Source: Dictyophora rubrovolvata
Lineage: Eukaryota; Basidiomycota; Agaricomycetes; Phallales; Phallaceae
DNA: 64,000 bases
Direction: 5' to 3'
Assembly: GCA_029959195.1 (NCBI GenBank)
Contig: CP114126.1
Location: 372,001 to 436,000 of the forward strand
Under the pieces are notes generated by a model. That model was given only the letters and a program-made list of their open reading frames with translations. It was not told where the DNA came from and searched no databases. The translations under genes and the position numbers were made by a program. Of this stretch, positions 34,017 through 48,496 are shown piece after piece (position 1 is the first letter of the stretch; every line of letters begins with the position of its first letter).

Positions 34017-35947
34017 ATGTTGCACCATCTCTTACTTCTGTTGTGTTTGTCTTTCCAGAGCCGGAACACTCAAGTCCATGCAAGTAGCGTAACATTTCCG
34101 ACTCCACCAGAGGCAAGTGTGCATGCTAGGCGTTGCCGTTTTTATTTCAATAACATTATGATAGTTGGACACTGAAATCTCTCTCGTTGCACCGGACCAT
34201 AGCATTGCCGCCAACTTTTTGGCATTTGGAGCCACGACTAAAAACCTATGGGTCCGCGATAAAGTACGTCAAATTGCTACTTTCTGGTCGTATGAGGTCG
34301 CTTGTTCACTTGAAAGAAGGTTGGAAACTGGCGTGGTAGCTACTTCTCGTTTTGAACTTTGCCTTTTCATAACTCAATTCTAGTTTGAAATAGATATTGT
34401 CCTAGGCTTTGACAACGTCGTGAGTTTCAAAGGCTCAAAAGTCTAAGTAGCATGTGCATGAGCCGTTGATCAACCGATGATGGCCTAGTCCGAATATACC
34501 CAACAAACCTTTGGTCGACAATTCTTTGGTACTTCATTTGATTTATTCTAACTGCCGGCGACATTAATCCCCTTGAAGGCCCCATTGTAGGACGGTATGC
34601 TAATCGGATCAAGAATGGTAGGATAATGACTCACAATCCCTGTAATTGTTTTTTAAACTTGAATCTGAAATCTTTTAGCGACGTTTTCAATCCCCCCGTC
34701 CGCTAATCCTCCCCCGAATGGTCCAAACGTATACCACGTTCCTGCTAACGAACATAATGGTATTGTTTGAGTTGATGTCTAATCAGCATACAACCATCAT
34801 TAATCACCGTCACAACCCACAGGGCTCAATAGTCTTCATGGAGGCTTCGATGGTTATGATCTTCGTTTATGGAATTTGACGACCAGATCCGAGAATTCCG
34901 TTACTTTTTCTTTGTTGGATCCTAACGGTACAGAAGGGTTTCCGGGTAATCAGTTAACGCATGTGAGCCCCAGATGCCTAGTATGAAAGAACTTACACTC
35001 TAGACTTATGCCTGTGGTAGGTCACTTACACTTTGGAAAACAATCCTAAATGGAAAATTGCTATTCAGGCTTCTGTGGATCACCTAAGTCCGATTCTGCT
35101 CAGGTAAGTATTCAAGTAAAGGGTAGTAATGTCATTCACTAATTATGACGATCGTAGTTCTCACGTTTACTGGTACATATGTTAGCTTCGCAACCGCTGA
35201 GTATCATAAACTGAATGACGTGTTTTGCAGGAATTTGGATGCCTATCGCGGTGCGGATAACCTCGATAAGCATTTTATGCAGTTCAAATCATCTCGTTAT
35301 ATTCAAACGGATGGTATTTTAATTCCAAATGGGACGTTTGGGTCGGTGAAAGGGACTCCACTCGACTTTAATGAAGCAAAATCAGTGGGGGGGGGCCGTT
35401 AACGCTACGGTTGGATTTGATTTGTGTGGAACAGGTATGGTATATGCACTATAATTTCATCAACTTGTTGACACCTGGTAGGATGCGTGGGCTTTGATAA
35501 CTGCTGGTTGTACCAAGATCCACAAGATCAGAAGCCTAACTTCTCTATCTGGAGCACAGTATCAGGAATTAAGTGAGCTTAAACTTATTAATAACTTTTC
35601 TGGTTCAGAATTCAGTCCTAAATACCACAGACTCGATGTAACAACCGATCAAATCGGTTTACAAGTGTGTCGATATATGTATATGCACTTATATTCATTC
35701 GATTTAATCACTATCATTCTAGGTTTATACTTGTGATGGTATCAACAACGGAACTTTGCAAATTCCTCGAAAGACAACTCAAGGAGGGCCGAATGAATTT
35801 TATGAAAACCATTCATGCCTCGTCATTGAGCAGGAAAGCGCGATTGCTGGCATCAATTATCCGCAATGGGGAATCGACCAAATTTATGGTCCTCATCGGC
35901 CATACGCATGGAATGCAGAATATGCGTTCTCTATTACACATGGCTGA
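34017..35947 (+). CDS. Secreted aldose 1-epimerase (galactose mutarotase) with a frame break
   Basis: Interconverts alpha and beta anomers of aldoses; the signal peptide MLHHLLLLLCLSFQSR suggests secretion. Family motifs in order: LVAPDHSIAANFLAFGATTK, FEIDIVLGFDN, GPIVGRYANRIKN, NGLNSLHGGFDGYD (substrate-binding His), VTFSLLDPNGTEGFPG, ILLSSHVYWNLDAYRG (catalytic His region), DGILIPNGTFGSVKGTPLDF and, near the end, LVIEQESAIAGINYPQWG. About ten introns, many near 50 bases. At 35387-35395 a run of nine G puts the downstream part (AVNATVGFDLCGT and CVGFDNCW) one base out of frame. Eight G would read KSVGGAVNATVGF. The break is either an assembly/homopolymer error or a real lesion; everything after it is well conserved, which favours error or a very recent change. 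Confidence 0.85.
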
Positions 35948-36085
35948 GTTGATAAAATACAGCGTGCTTGATATATATGTACATATTGTTCATACAAGCG
36001 TTTGGGTTTTATTACGAATGCATATAAATAAATGTTCATCAGATTAGACAACTCTGTCAAAAAATGGAGTCACAACTGTAAGTTG

Positions 36086-37760
36086 CTATTGAAACCTCCA
36101 TCTTCCATTATGGGCTTGCTGCACGGTACCTGTCTTCTCCAGTAAAGATAACGTATCAACGATGATATAGTCTCCCACATGCTCCCACCGCATGTCTTGG
36201 TTCAAGTGATATCGAATTTCACGAATCGATAAACCAATATGAGTAGGGTCTGGTTGACCTGCAGACCGCGGTTGTAATCGTTCAGGCATTGTCAATTCTT
36301 TTAAAATCTTGACAATAGATAGACACAGGACTTCGGGAATTAATGGAATATACGATTCTTCCTTAGGAGATGAGTCAGAAACGTCACCAATTTCTTCCAT
36401 GTGTCGCGAAGTAGCGTTGGTGGAATTCTTCATGATGCTGCTCTTGCTTGCCTTAGAATGATCGTTATTTCGAGAGGATATCCGCCAAACGGGTGGGTGA
36501 TGATTGAAAGTTTCCCAAACGGGTCCGTTTTTATCATGCAACACAATAGTTCCCTCCTTGATTAATTCTCTGATAGCCCAAATATACGTTTTCTTCAAGC
36601 TTGAGTAATGAAATTAAAATTTGTTTGTTACAAATCTGCTTCAACGATGAACTTGGTAAAAATAACATACCTGGAATGAGTGACATGATCGCTAGACAGT
36701 GAATCTAAGGCAATAATGCGCTTGCATAGGGCGGAGAGTTCCGGTATTTGTCGAAGGTAAGATAATCGGAAGCCTTTCAGCTGAGATGCCCGGCGGAAAG
36801 AGGAATTAGGATCGAGGTTTTCGCGATGTGGACGGAATGAGTTGTGTGATACTATATCCATAAAATTCTTGAGATATATTTTGAAGACATTTTTGGTGAG
36901 CTCTTTGGAACGTAAGCGTGAAGGATGTCGTAATCGTAAAAGTTTATCTTCTGGGCTAATTGCACTTGTCGAAAGAAATGTGGACACTGATATATGAATA
37001 GTGCTATCTACCGTCGTATCGTTCATAGTAGAAGTAGAAGTAGTGACAAGTCTCGTAGGGGATGGTGGAACAGGGAGCGGGGGTATGACGAAGGGTGCGC
37101 AGTAGTAGGTTTTGTGGAGGTGGGATGTTTCGATCCAATGTTTTATTTCTTCGCTAGAGCCGCATATTGCTATTAACAAGGCAATAAAAAAAATCTAGTT
37201 TACACGTAATAGAACGTAGTTGGGTGCGTACCTATATCATCTATGGTGATTTGTCGACTGTCGCGCCATGACTCAATTCGACCAACAATGCAGACAGTGG
37301 CGCCAATTTCACATAACGGTTCTACAGGGGAAGGAAGTACAGTGGAAGAGGGTTTCGAGTTACCAACGGTTGAACGAGTCTTGACGACAGGATGTAAATA
37401 GATACATTGTATTGTAGCAGTTCCATCGTCAACTGTGGATCAACGAGGTCGGGAAGGCTTCTTCAAACCTGAAATGACACTTTAGTTTGCTCACCAAAAT
37501 ATAGGGATCGTCGATCGTAAATTCTAATTCCAACGACAATGCCGACGAAACGTGCTGCACGGAAAGGAACTGTTCCCAAGTACCAGAAGAGATCTTTTAC
37601 AAGTTGCTAGTCAGACTGGATTGATTGTCGTGGTAGAAAACAACTCACTGCTGTCTTGTCGAGAGGCTGGCGCTGCTTCACAAATATCGCGAATGAAACA
37701 CTGGATAATAGAGTCTTTACGGAGAAACCATCGAAGAATGTCCTTTGCACTGTCGACCAT
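36086..37760 (-). CDS. STN1: CST complex subunit STN1
   Basis: Telomere-capping OB-fold protein that works with TEN1 and CTC1 and recruits primase-polymerase alpha. It starts MVDSAKDILRWFLRKDS at 37760. Three spliced exons then give LFWYLGTVPFRAARFVGIVV, GIRIYDRRSLYFVDDGTATI (the STN1 OB-fold signature) and VCIVGRIESWRDSRQITIDD. The C-terminal part (RLRHPSRLRSKELTKNVFKI; GFRLSYLRQIPELSALCKRI) carries the winged-helix domains. It ends SIREIRYHLNQDMRWEHVGD and GTVQQAHNGRWRFQ. Introns are short and keep phase (for example 37445-37507). Transcribed away from EFR3. Confidence 0.88.
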
Positions 37761-38211
37761 GTCAACTAGTCACTAGAAGAGTGAGTGACGGTCCAATGGT
37801 CATTGGTCGGCGGTCGCGAAACCATTTAGAGTCACGTGCGCGTGGGCCGTACCAAAGTTACTGTTAGTATTACGTGTTATCCGGATTGTGTGGACTCTGG
37901 ACAACTAACTCATCGACCAAATATCCAGAACGATTATACACTTGCAATTGCTGAGCACAATGTCTGTGATATATAAGTGTCGATATTGAGTAAATATTGA
38001 GTGAATAAGTGAATAAGCAGTGAGCACTTGCTTTGTCTGCCGCAATGCCTGGACTGACGCGGATGAGTTGACGCCCATACATACTTGTGGGCCGATGCCC
38101 ATATATAAAACCCTCCCGAGCGGCGGTCATCCACTACTATATTGACGTCGCATTTGTACCATAAAATATCATCAAAATTTCGGCATCGCTCACTAATTCC
38201 ATATTCTCTAC
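37761..38211. promoter_or_regulatory. Divergent promoter STN1/EFR3
   Basis: 451 bases. GTCACGTG at 37831-37838 is an exact RTCACRTG site, with CGCGTGGGCC next to it. ATATATAAAA at 38101-38110 is a TATA box about 100 bases before the EFR3 ATG. A short direct repeat (ATTGAGTAAATATTGAGTGAATAAGTGAATAAG pattern) lies near 37984-38015. No gene or tRNA is seen. Confidence 0.5.
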
Positions 38212-41200
38212 ATGCGTTCACTATTTACCCCACACCACGTCAAGCTATTACAAGCCTGTTACCCTCCTTCCTCAGTTCTCCTCACGACCGGTTCAGAATG
38301 CAACCCCAACCCACAAGAACTTTCTCGACTCACATATTTTGGAACAAACAATCCTGGCAAAGTAACAAAGTTGGCTAGCGAACTTGAGAGGCGCTGCCGT
38401 ATAGAGGTTGTTCGAGCCCGAGGCGGAAATGTCAGAGCCAGAGTTTCTCTTCTAATGTCACTATCTATATATAAAACACTGGCCGCCGAATGTCGAAATG
38501 ATATCGCCTTGCTCACTTCTAATCTCATATCGGTTGTCCATTTCGTATTATCCAGTTTCTCGGATGATTTAGAGGTCATCACCAAGGTCACAAGCCTCGT
38601 AAGATCATCTGCTTTTTGCTTTTGCGCATCACGATTGTTTCTACTCTGATGCACTTTTTGTAGTTTAATGTATGGGCAACCTACACGGATGGCCAACTAC
38701 TCGGTGTGGACCCTGATTTGACAACTACTTACAAGAAGGTTTTGGAGCAATTTGTCAATCTCTGCCGAGATACTATAGAAAAGGGAGACTTGGAACACAG
38801 AGACAGGTTTTAATTCTGCTACATGTTGAAGACAATCCCTAACTGTTTTTAGGAGGCGTCTTCTTGGCATCGCTGCTTTGACAGGAGTCGTAACATCCGA
38901 TGCATTATATCATTCTACATCTGAGTTCGCAGCCCAGGTTTCAATTATCACTCCGAGCATTCTTCGCACGCTAAGAAGTGTGAATGTCGATGTCCTAACC
39001 GATCAGTCAGTATAACAATCTGCTTTTTTTTGCAATTTTTTTTGACCTCGGAGATATTTAGGTCTTCATTGACTAGACAGCAGCTTTCAACGTCCCCTCG
39101 TTCGGCCAATTTTCCTTCAAGACCCTTAAACGAAAGACGAGCAATCTCGGTTCACATTCATTTAGACAATGGCCCTTCTAATGCTGCCGTAGTTAATGCG
39201 GCGTTGCGTGTCATGCATGCCTTGTTGGACCGTAGCAATGCTCGACAAATCTCGGAAATTCTGCAAGCTATTTTTGAAGACGCCGAAAATGAACATTGGT
39301 GGAACAATAGGGAATTTTGTCGCTGGCTTGCTCTGGCGCTGCTTGATTGGTTACCCTATCAGCATCGTTATATGGTAGCGAGAAAACTTCTGGACTGTCT
39401 AACATCGATCCAGGACACACCATCTTCTGGCAAACATTTTGCGATTACTGGCATGATTGACACAGTATTCACATCACCCACTCCTTTAGTTAATCTTTCG
39501 ACTTCTGATATGCTTTCTTGTTTATTATCACTTCTTATTCGACATGCCACGATCGATCCTACCGATACTTTATTGGCCTCTTTGGTGAAATGTATCTCGG
39601 CATTGGGAACCCATATATACTATCAGGACCAAATACATGACTTAACCGAGGAATTGGTTGGACGGTTAGTATCGTTGCAGGTGAACGGGATATTAGGTCG
39701 TGGAAGGACGGATAAAGATCCCACCACCGACCAGGGTTTACGCTGCCTGCTTTCTTCTTTGAGAGGGCTTTATGTTACTGCAGACAAACACGACAATCCA
39801 ACGCCATCTGTTTTACCGGCCGACAAGGCAGTGTCTGTCTCAGCTGGACGACAGAGTATATTCACTGTAGATGGTGCTGCACCCAAACCGTGTAGGCGAA
39901 CACGCGTCCCACCTGAGATTTGGCAAGACTCTCTTGCGTTGCTCTACGAAGTAGACTATGGTGTCAGATCGGAATATGCGTCGGCTCTACTGTGGTTCCT
40001 TTGCAAAGAAATGATTGAAGAGCCATTTGCTTTATCGAGTTCAGACTCGGGCGACACTGTCGTTCCACGAAGACCCACTCCAGGGATAGTTACTTCCAAT
40101 TCAATGTCGCGCTTCCTCAATGCTTTACATGCCTCTATTTACAATCTTGCAACATCTCCGGCGTTAGGATTAAGTTTAAGTCCTTCCGCTTCGGTTCATT
40201 CTTCTAACCTACAGCTTCCGTTTCTACCTGCGGTGAATGTGACTAGTGCGACGCCTAATGGCAGTTCTGGAAATCGGAGCGAAGAAATTTTGGACGGAAA
40301 TTCCTCCATGGATACGCAAGCTGAACAGAGTAATATCCAAGAGGAACGACCCTCTTACCCTTCTCCGGGGTCCCGTCTTCGAAAACTATCTCTACCCCTC
40401 GGTTTACTGGAAAGAGGACGTTCTCGGACGAGCTCTCCTCCCGCCGCAACACTATCAGACTATATACATCTTTCCGATATCATGACAAGCGTTCATGAGC
40501 GAATGCCTGGACATGCTTTATTAGCCGGGGTCCCGATGCTTCTCGCACTTCAGTCATTTGTCCTACATCGTACGCCTGAATCGAGTGATTCTGAAAATGA
40601 AAAGAGATTTGTCATTCTGGAGTTGACGACTAAAGTATGGGAGGCAATTGGTAAAGTCTGGGAATGTGAAGAAATCATTGCGACTACCAAAAAGGTTAAG
40701 AGCTTTTTTGCTTGTTATGTGAAGAAAAGAAAAGCTGACCCACCCATTGATCATTAATAGATCAAGGCCAATTTCTCCACTAGTTTGTTATCGTATAAAC
40801 CTCCCAACGGGAAAACAGAACTTTCGGAACGTCCTATACCTTGGCCTTCTATTCCTGATTTTCGGGGAGACCTTAATGCCTATTGTATTGACCCCGAACT
40901 CGTAGTTCAAGCCCTGGCCGCTAATCGCAATGCTCAAGTGGTGACAGGTTTAGATCGTCAACATCTACTACGACACCTAGGGCAAGAATGGTCGATTGAA
41001 CTGGCGTTGAAAGACTGTAACGTCATTTTTCGCCCGAATAGACAATCTAATTCTAATAGGATTTTTTTTTTCGTATTAGCCGTTGAACAACCATCTAAAC
41101 ATGACAGTTTTCGTGGTGGCGGTGTTTCGCCTTTCATGAAATTCTCGCCTGCGTTGATGCATATTGAGAATTTATCGTTGCAAAGTTTGGCCAAAACACA

Positions 41201-41559
41201 ACATGGTGTCGGTGCCACGGATTTACGGGACGCTCTGGAGGGTCGGGGAAGTTCAACAAATTTGGGATCAAGTACTCGACCCTCTTCTATTCGTACTTTC
41301 GATCAGTCAGCACTTAGTCCCCGAGAACGCTTGGGATTAGCACGATCTAATACACATCGTGGAAGGTCCAGAAGCTCTACCCATGTGCAAGACATGTTGG
41401 ATAAACTAGGAATTGGTAAGGACAAAGCCGATCGTGTGCTGAAAGCCTCTTTTCAGATATCAGGACCTAAGTAAGCTTTGATCAATGTGCTAAGGGTGGA
41501 CTCGTGTTAACATATATTACAGTAAAAATAAACCACCACCAACACCCTTCCCGGCGTGA
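38212..41559 (+). CDS. EFR3: Plasma-membrane scaffold EFR3 (PI 4-kinase complex)
   Basis: EFR3 anchors the STT4/PI4KIIIalpha complex at the plasma membrane. The N-terminus MRSLFTPHHVKLLQACYPPS, then LSRLTYFGTNNPGKVTKLAS and VTSDALYHSTSEFAAQVSII, is typical of fungal EFR3. A long alpha-solenoid follows (LLDWLPYQHRYMVARKLLDC; LVKCISALGTHIYYQDQIHD). A disordered Ser-rich region (SRLRKLSLPLGLLERGRSRT) and a C-terminal segment (TSLLSYKPPNGKTEL; ATDLRDALEGRGSS) complete it. The intron 40698-40760 joins TTKK to IKANFS. A last intron with a GTAAGC donor at 41472 and TTACAG acceptor would end the protein NKNKPPPTPFPA at 41559; otherwise it stops at 41474. Confidence 0.9.
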
Positions 41560-41697
41560 TAATCTTGACTACATTATTCTTTTTTGAAGATTTTGCGTCA
41601 TTTCTCCTATTTTTTATTTGTACATAGCATTATTCACTGGCATACGCATTCGTATTAGATAATGCATTTACATGAATGGTAGAGAAGGTATAAAGTA

Positions 41698-43908
41698 TTA
41701 TCGACGTGTTGAGGCAACCCGCCTTCGTGCTTCTTCCTCCCTCTCTTTCCAAAATGCCATCTCGGTTTGAGCTTTGGGATGGATTGACGGCCCGGGACCA
41801 TTCTACAATAAAACCACATCATTATTACGATCAAATAAGATGATAATTATACTTACACTTATGATTTGGAGTAGTATTTCAAACATGTTGCATTGATATG
41901 CGGCTGCTTGACCTGGGTCCTTAACCTTGGATGATTGAGCGACGATTAATCGATTAATCTCCGTACGCAATCGTAGCAAGCTGATGATATAAAAGTTGTG
42001 GCATAACCGCATCCATAATAAAATTACGAACACTTACTTGGAGAAGATCATTGTTTCTTCTTCATTCTCCGTTAAATAAACGAACGAAACAAAGATCACT
42101 GCGTATCGTCGCACTACCTTTTTTTTCATGATGAACGATTAAATTGTAAAGGGAAAATGAAGTTCTTACTTTGTGTATTGTCTCGTCTCTGACGCCAGTT
42201 CTTCCGCTTAAAAATCCAGCGGTCCCAGCATTATCAGCCATCCGTTTTAAATTCTCCACCTGACCATTCATAATGTTCTGGAAGATTGGCCAGAATTTCA
42301 ACCGTAATCCAAGGAGAAATGTTTCCAGAGGGAGACAGCCTCGTTTTTGTACTTCACCCAAGACGCATTCCGCCAACCGAATCATGGTTAGAAGGGGTAT
42401 TACTGGGAGAACATTGTCCAGCAGGCTTTGTGAAAATGTCTTTAGAAAATGGTCAAGGAATAATATAAAAGGAAGGAGAAAATTGAATCTTTACTTGGCA
42501 ATACTCCAACACTGGGTCAAAAATTTGTTTCCAGATCTTCTCCAAAACAACCATTTTTTCCTTAGAGGGAGTTTCGTTGAGCGGTGTCTCTCGCAAGTGA
42601 TCTGAATCTACGACGGTGACTTGAGGAATGGAACTATTGTTTCGATCAGAAATAGGGGACTGCGTGGTAGGCTGAGGATTTGGATCGAAGAATCTTGAGA
42701 TAAAGGCGAATTCGGAACTACCGTTATCCATAAGAACCAGTAGCATCGAACGAAACAGCGCCTCGATAGGTTCTTTCTTGAAATCAAATTTTAAAAAACG
42801 TGCTGCTTCAAACAATAATACTTCAGTCCCTTACGTGATTTTTATCATCTGCCATATAAGCTAAGACTACGCTCGGTCCATCTAAATGGGAATAATCTAG
42901 ACGTTTTAGGTCGAAAGTTTGTTCCATCGTGTTCTCTAAGGCCGTTATGTATTCAGCTTTTTCCACTGCCCTGCCCTTAGAAAAAAAGGACACTTGAGGC
43001 CGACTTTCAAGAATCAGGGGACAACTACAGACCTTGAGCCAACCCAATGAACGTATATATCTTCGGAAGCCCGTTTCATAAAATAATCGTGCTGAAGTGA
43101 CGTATGTATATTGAATTTCATATGCTATCGGCGAGGCATGTTGTTGTAAGAAGAGATATAATGTTCGAAATTTGAGTAATATTGATGTTTGAAGAACTTG
43201 TATATTTGTGCTAACGTTACTTTTAATAGGGTGGAATAATGCTAAGAAAAAAGTCCGAAGTTTTGTTGCAGCCTATTGAAGGTAGTTAGATATATGTACG
43301 ATCTGGCATTACGCTACGATGAACACAAACCACTATTCGAAGACCTTCAACGATTTCACTTAAGGAACGAACGGCCTTGACTCGTTGGCGAGATTTTAAA
43401 GAGTCCAGCCGAGTCGCAAGTTCAGGTATGGCGGTTAGCCAAGACTCTCCTACATCCGTATCAAGGATAATCTCTGTCAGAGACGGAGAGATGGATATCT
43501 GTGATATAAGATCTGATAAAGGACGTTCTATTTTCTGTTACAAAACAACGTCAATTGTTGTCTTGACAAGATACTTGATTCAAAGGATTACCCGTCGACT
43601 TTTCAAACGGTTTTCAATATCTCTGCTCTTTTCCTGTAAACTCGAAATTTGTCCGGATACGGCGGAAAGGTCATTTTGGAATGTAGAGAAGAAGGATTCA
43701 AGAGAATCTAGAAGACCGAGACTTGTCTAGAGCTCAGGTCAGCAAAGGCGTTTTAAGAAAACTACGTCATTAAACACACTTCAATCTGTTCGTGTAATTC
43801 AACAAAGCCTGCCGCATTGCTAGTGGCTATAGGTTAAAAATTACAATTAATCGCCGTGATAGTCATAGTGGACTACTGACCCGGTACAATATCCTCTTGC
43901 AAGGACAT
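41698..43908 (-). CDS. VPS52: GARP/EARP tethering subunit VPS52
   Basis: VPS52 is part of the tether that receives endosome-derived vesicles at the trans-Golgi network. The start MSLQEDIV lies at 43908. Coiled-coil segments follow (SSLQEKSRDIENRLKSRR; SDLISQISISPSLTETI), then LETIIL..ESWLTAIPELAT and the core signatures YEIQYTYVTSARLFYETGFR and RYIRSLGWLK. Later exons read LDGPSVVLAYMADDKNH, LFRSMLLVLMDNGSSEFAFI and RGCLPLETFLLGLRLKFWPI. The C-terminus is LRTEINRLIVAQSSKVKD and RVASTRR. About ten short introns. Its ATG is 119 bases from that of RPN11. Confidence 0.88.
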
Positions 43909-44027
43909 GCTATGGATGGTCGTGGAATGATGAGTACATAATCACGTCCCGCCAAACCAGTGGCGTGTCCGTACGCGTCAGCTATTGCACAAGTTATTCC
44001 AAGAAACTACCACCACCACATACGAAC
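43909..44027. promoter_or_regulatory. Bidirectional promoter VPS52/RPN11
   Basis: 119 bases between divergent start codons. ATCACGTCCCGCCAAACCAGTGG lies at 43940-43962. No PACE-like proteasome element (GGTGGCAAA) is recognisable on either strand. Confidence 0.45.
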
Positions 44028-45115
44028 ATGGACGTGAGCGCAATGCTACAGCAGGCTCAACAGGCCCGCGAACATGCCACCGTTGGTGATGTTCCCATAC
44101 CCGACAAGTAAGTGGACATTGCACATCGTAGACCGACGTTCTTAACAATACTACAGCGGCGAGGTTATCCACATTTCCTCGCTGGCTCTTTTAAAAATGC
44201 TGAAACATGGCCGGGCAGGAGTGCCAATGGAAGTCATGGGTCTGATGCTGGGAGAGTTTGTTGATGAATACACAGTGCAAGTCATTGACGTCTTTGCCAT
44301 GCCCCAGAGTGGAACAACTGTGACCGTCGAAAGCGTGGACCACGCCTTTCAACAACGGATGGCAGACATGCTGAAACAGACGGGACGACCCGAAATTGTC
44401 GTTGGATGGTACCATTCTCATCCTGGGTTTGGATGCTGGCTGTCCAGTGTCGACGTTAGTACCCAGCAGGTTCGAGATTTTTGTGTCCTTTGCCAAGCTG
44501 TGTTTTGACGTTTTATCTTACAGTCGTTTGAATCCTTAGATCCTCGTTCTGTTGCCGTTGTAATCGATCCCATTCAATCCGTTAAAGGAAAAGTTGTAAT
44601 TGACGCATTCCGTCTAATCAATCCCCATCCCGCTGCCCTTGGACGAGAGCCTCGTCAGACGACATCAAACATCGGTTACATCAACAAGCCTTCCATCCAG
44701 TCACTTATTCATGGCCTTAACAGACATTATTACTCCATCTCAGTTAATTATCGAAAGACGGAACTAGAACAGGCTATGCTGATGAACTTGCATAAACGAA
44801 ACTGGACGGAAGGTTTGAAGTTGAAAGACTTCCAACAACACCAGCAATTAAACGAAAAGTCTGTTAAGGTGCACCATTTTACTATACTATAAGAAAAGTT
44901 TGGATTTTCTGACGCGTTTTACTCAGTCGATGTTGTCACTTTCTGAGGCGTATAACAAATCCGTCCAAGAAGAGTCGACACTGACGCCTGAACAACTCAA
45001 AACACGACATGTTGGTAAACAGGATCCTAAACGTCATCTAGAAGAAGCGGTTGAGAAAGTGATGGGAGACCAGGTTGTTCAAAATCTAGGCACGATGATT
45101 CTTGCTGAGCTATAG
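44028..45115 (+). CDS. RPN11: 26S proteasome lid deubiquitinase RPN11
   Basis: Zn-dependent JAMM/MPN+ isopeptidase that removes ubiquitin chains during degradation. It starts [20 protein letters not shown]. The MPN domain runs through [20 protein letters not shown] and [20 protein letters not shown]. The active-site motif is [17 protein letters not shown] (HxH plus Asp), complete. Then [20 protein letters not shown] and the insert-2/C-terminal helices ([20 protein letters not shown]) follow. It ends [18 protein letters not shown]. Four exons with three short introns. Length fits the family (about 305-310 residues). Confidence 0.96.
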
Positions 45116-45229
45116 GGCTCAAACATATCGTGTATTACTACATATCTGACTCGCTTTTCGAAATAATTGACCTACACTATATATCATAAGAGAGCAATAT
45201 TTAACTTATGCAAACTGGCGCGTTACATA

Positions 45230-46715
45230 ATGATCACAATGTCGTTTGTTCGCAGACATACCACCAATGCGTCGGCGTCCAGCACACCACATTCAACTAC
45301 AGGCTTAGCATACCAAGTGACATCTACAGGGATACCTTCCTTGGATGACATTCTCGGGGGAGGATTACCCTTTGGAATGGTGCTACTAGTCTTGGGCACC
45401 GACCTGCATACTAGTTATCCAGACCTCATTCACCGTTACTTCATTGCCCAAGGCTTGGCTTCCGGGCACAACGTGAGTGTTGTGGGCGGGGACGCAGAGG
45501 AAATGGTATCCAATTGCATGTGGATGCAAGCATCGGAAACGGCTATCAAAAAAGACAATGATGATGACAGTGAGTCGTCCTCGATGGAGTCGGCCCGAGG
45601 CTCGGGGGTAAAGATTGCATGGAGATATGAAAATATGAAGCAATTTCAAACAAGTATCAATGAAGGGTTCGTTTAGCTCCGTTTAGCTCTTCAAGAAGCT
45701 TCTTGACCTTACAATGAAGTCTTAAAGATCGACGCGGGGCAGCTGCCCATTTGACCTTACTACGCGGATTCCGGACCATGTTATCAAAGAAGCAATGTCT
45801 TCTGAACGGCTCCACTATATGCATGTAGATAAAGCCTTGTTTGCTTCCCTGGACGCGAATCTTATGAGCAAACCAAAGTATGGTTTTTTCTTCCTACTGC
45901 TCCTGAAAATATAGTATAATGACATGTATCCAGCGACATTTTTCGATTGTCAATTCCACTGTTAGGTTCACCTGATTGGGGTAATTTATCACCTTCAGTA
46001 TGATCTACTCTACTCAGAACGCTGTTTGGCGAGACCTAATCTGTCTTAAAACAGGACCTGCTGCATTTCCTACATAGGTTGCGTGCTCTAGTGCGACGGA
46101 ATGCCACACGTGTGTGTGCATGTGTTACTTTGCCAGTTTGGCTCTCGAAAGAAGATTTCGGTGGGGCTGGCTGGTTAAAAAAATTAGCATTGCTGTCAGA
46201 TGGATGTATAAGATTACAATCATTCGCTGGTAGGTCTGGGGTAAATACAGACGACCATGAAAGGGCTCATTTCCAATTCTGAAGCTGACCCATGGCTTTC
46301 TGTCATGTTTCCGGGCCAACACGGGCTAGTGCATATTGAGAATCTTCCCGTTCCGTACAGTCTCGTAACACCGAGCGATAAATTCTCGGAGTTGCGAGGG
46401 CTGTCAAACTTTTCATCAATCGACACAGGCGGCGGTGAAAATAATTTAGCATTCAAATGCACTCGGAAAAGATTTATCATCGAGACATTGCATCTGGACG
46501 TAGAAGGCGGTGTTAGCGAACGTCGGACGACCGTGCCAACGGTCGCTGATAGCACCCTTTCAAAACCCCCCAGCGACACGTTGCTGGCATCGGTGCCCAT
46601 TGTCAGAGAAGACCCGATTCCGGCATCATCCGAAGTCGCCGTCGATGGCAAAAACACAAAGAGGAAAAAGAAAGTGAATTTTCAAACCGACAGACCGGAC
46701 GTTTATGATTTTTGA
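45230..46715 (+). CDS. ELP4: Elongator complex subunit ELP4 (PAXNEB)
   Basis: RecA-like subunit of the ELP4-6 ring of Elongator, needed for wobble-uridine modification of tRNA. The N-terminus is basic (MITMSFVRRHTT; a second Met at 45239 may be the true start). The hallmark TSTGIPSLDDILGGGLPFGM follows. Then come VLGTDLHTSYPDLIHRYFIA (degenerate P-loop region) and VVGGDAEEMVSN. The RecA core continues VKIAWRYENMKQFQTS, PFDLTTRIPDHVI and LVRRNATRVCACVTLPVWLS. It ends HGLVHIENLPVPYSLVTPSD, FIIETLHLDVEGGVSERRTT and KKKVNFQTDRPDVYDF, the conserved C-terminal tail. Introns near 45663-45740, 45877-45932 and 46000-46077. Confidence 0.93.
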
Positions 46716-46978
46716 TAGGAACCTGCTCAATCTCCGGGAGAGACTGTACTATTAGCAAGGAGGCTGAGTATCAACGAGAGCGTCTCCGGTTCACCCTATG
46801 TGACAAACCCAATCTCGTCTCATCGTGCCACTATTTTAATTCAATTCAAATGTATTTTCCGATTGTAATCGTAATATTTGATTGAGTTTTCTGATTTTTT
46901 ATCGATCAAAGGCAGCTCGCTCGTACGACATAAGCATACCCAAAATTGAAAAACACATATAAGCAGACGCCCAACCCC

Positions 46979-48496
<1,518 letters not shown>

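Noticed and set aside
37870-38221. Several small minus-strand frames in the STN1/EFR3 gap
   Set aside because: Overlapping frames without family features; the region has promoter signals (TATA, E-box) instead.
43909-44027. Proteasome-type PACE element before RPN11
   Set aside because: No GGTGGCAAA or close variant is found in the 119-base gap.
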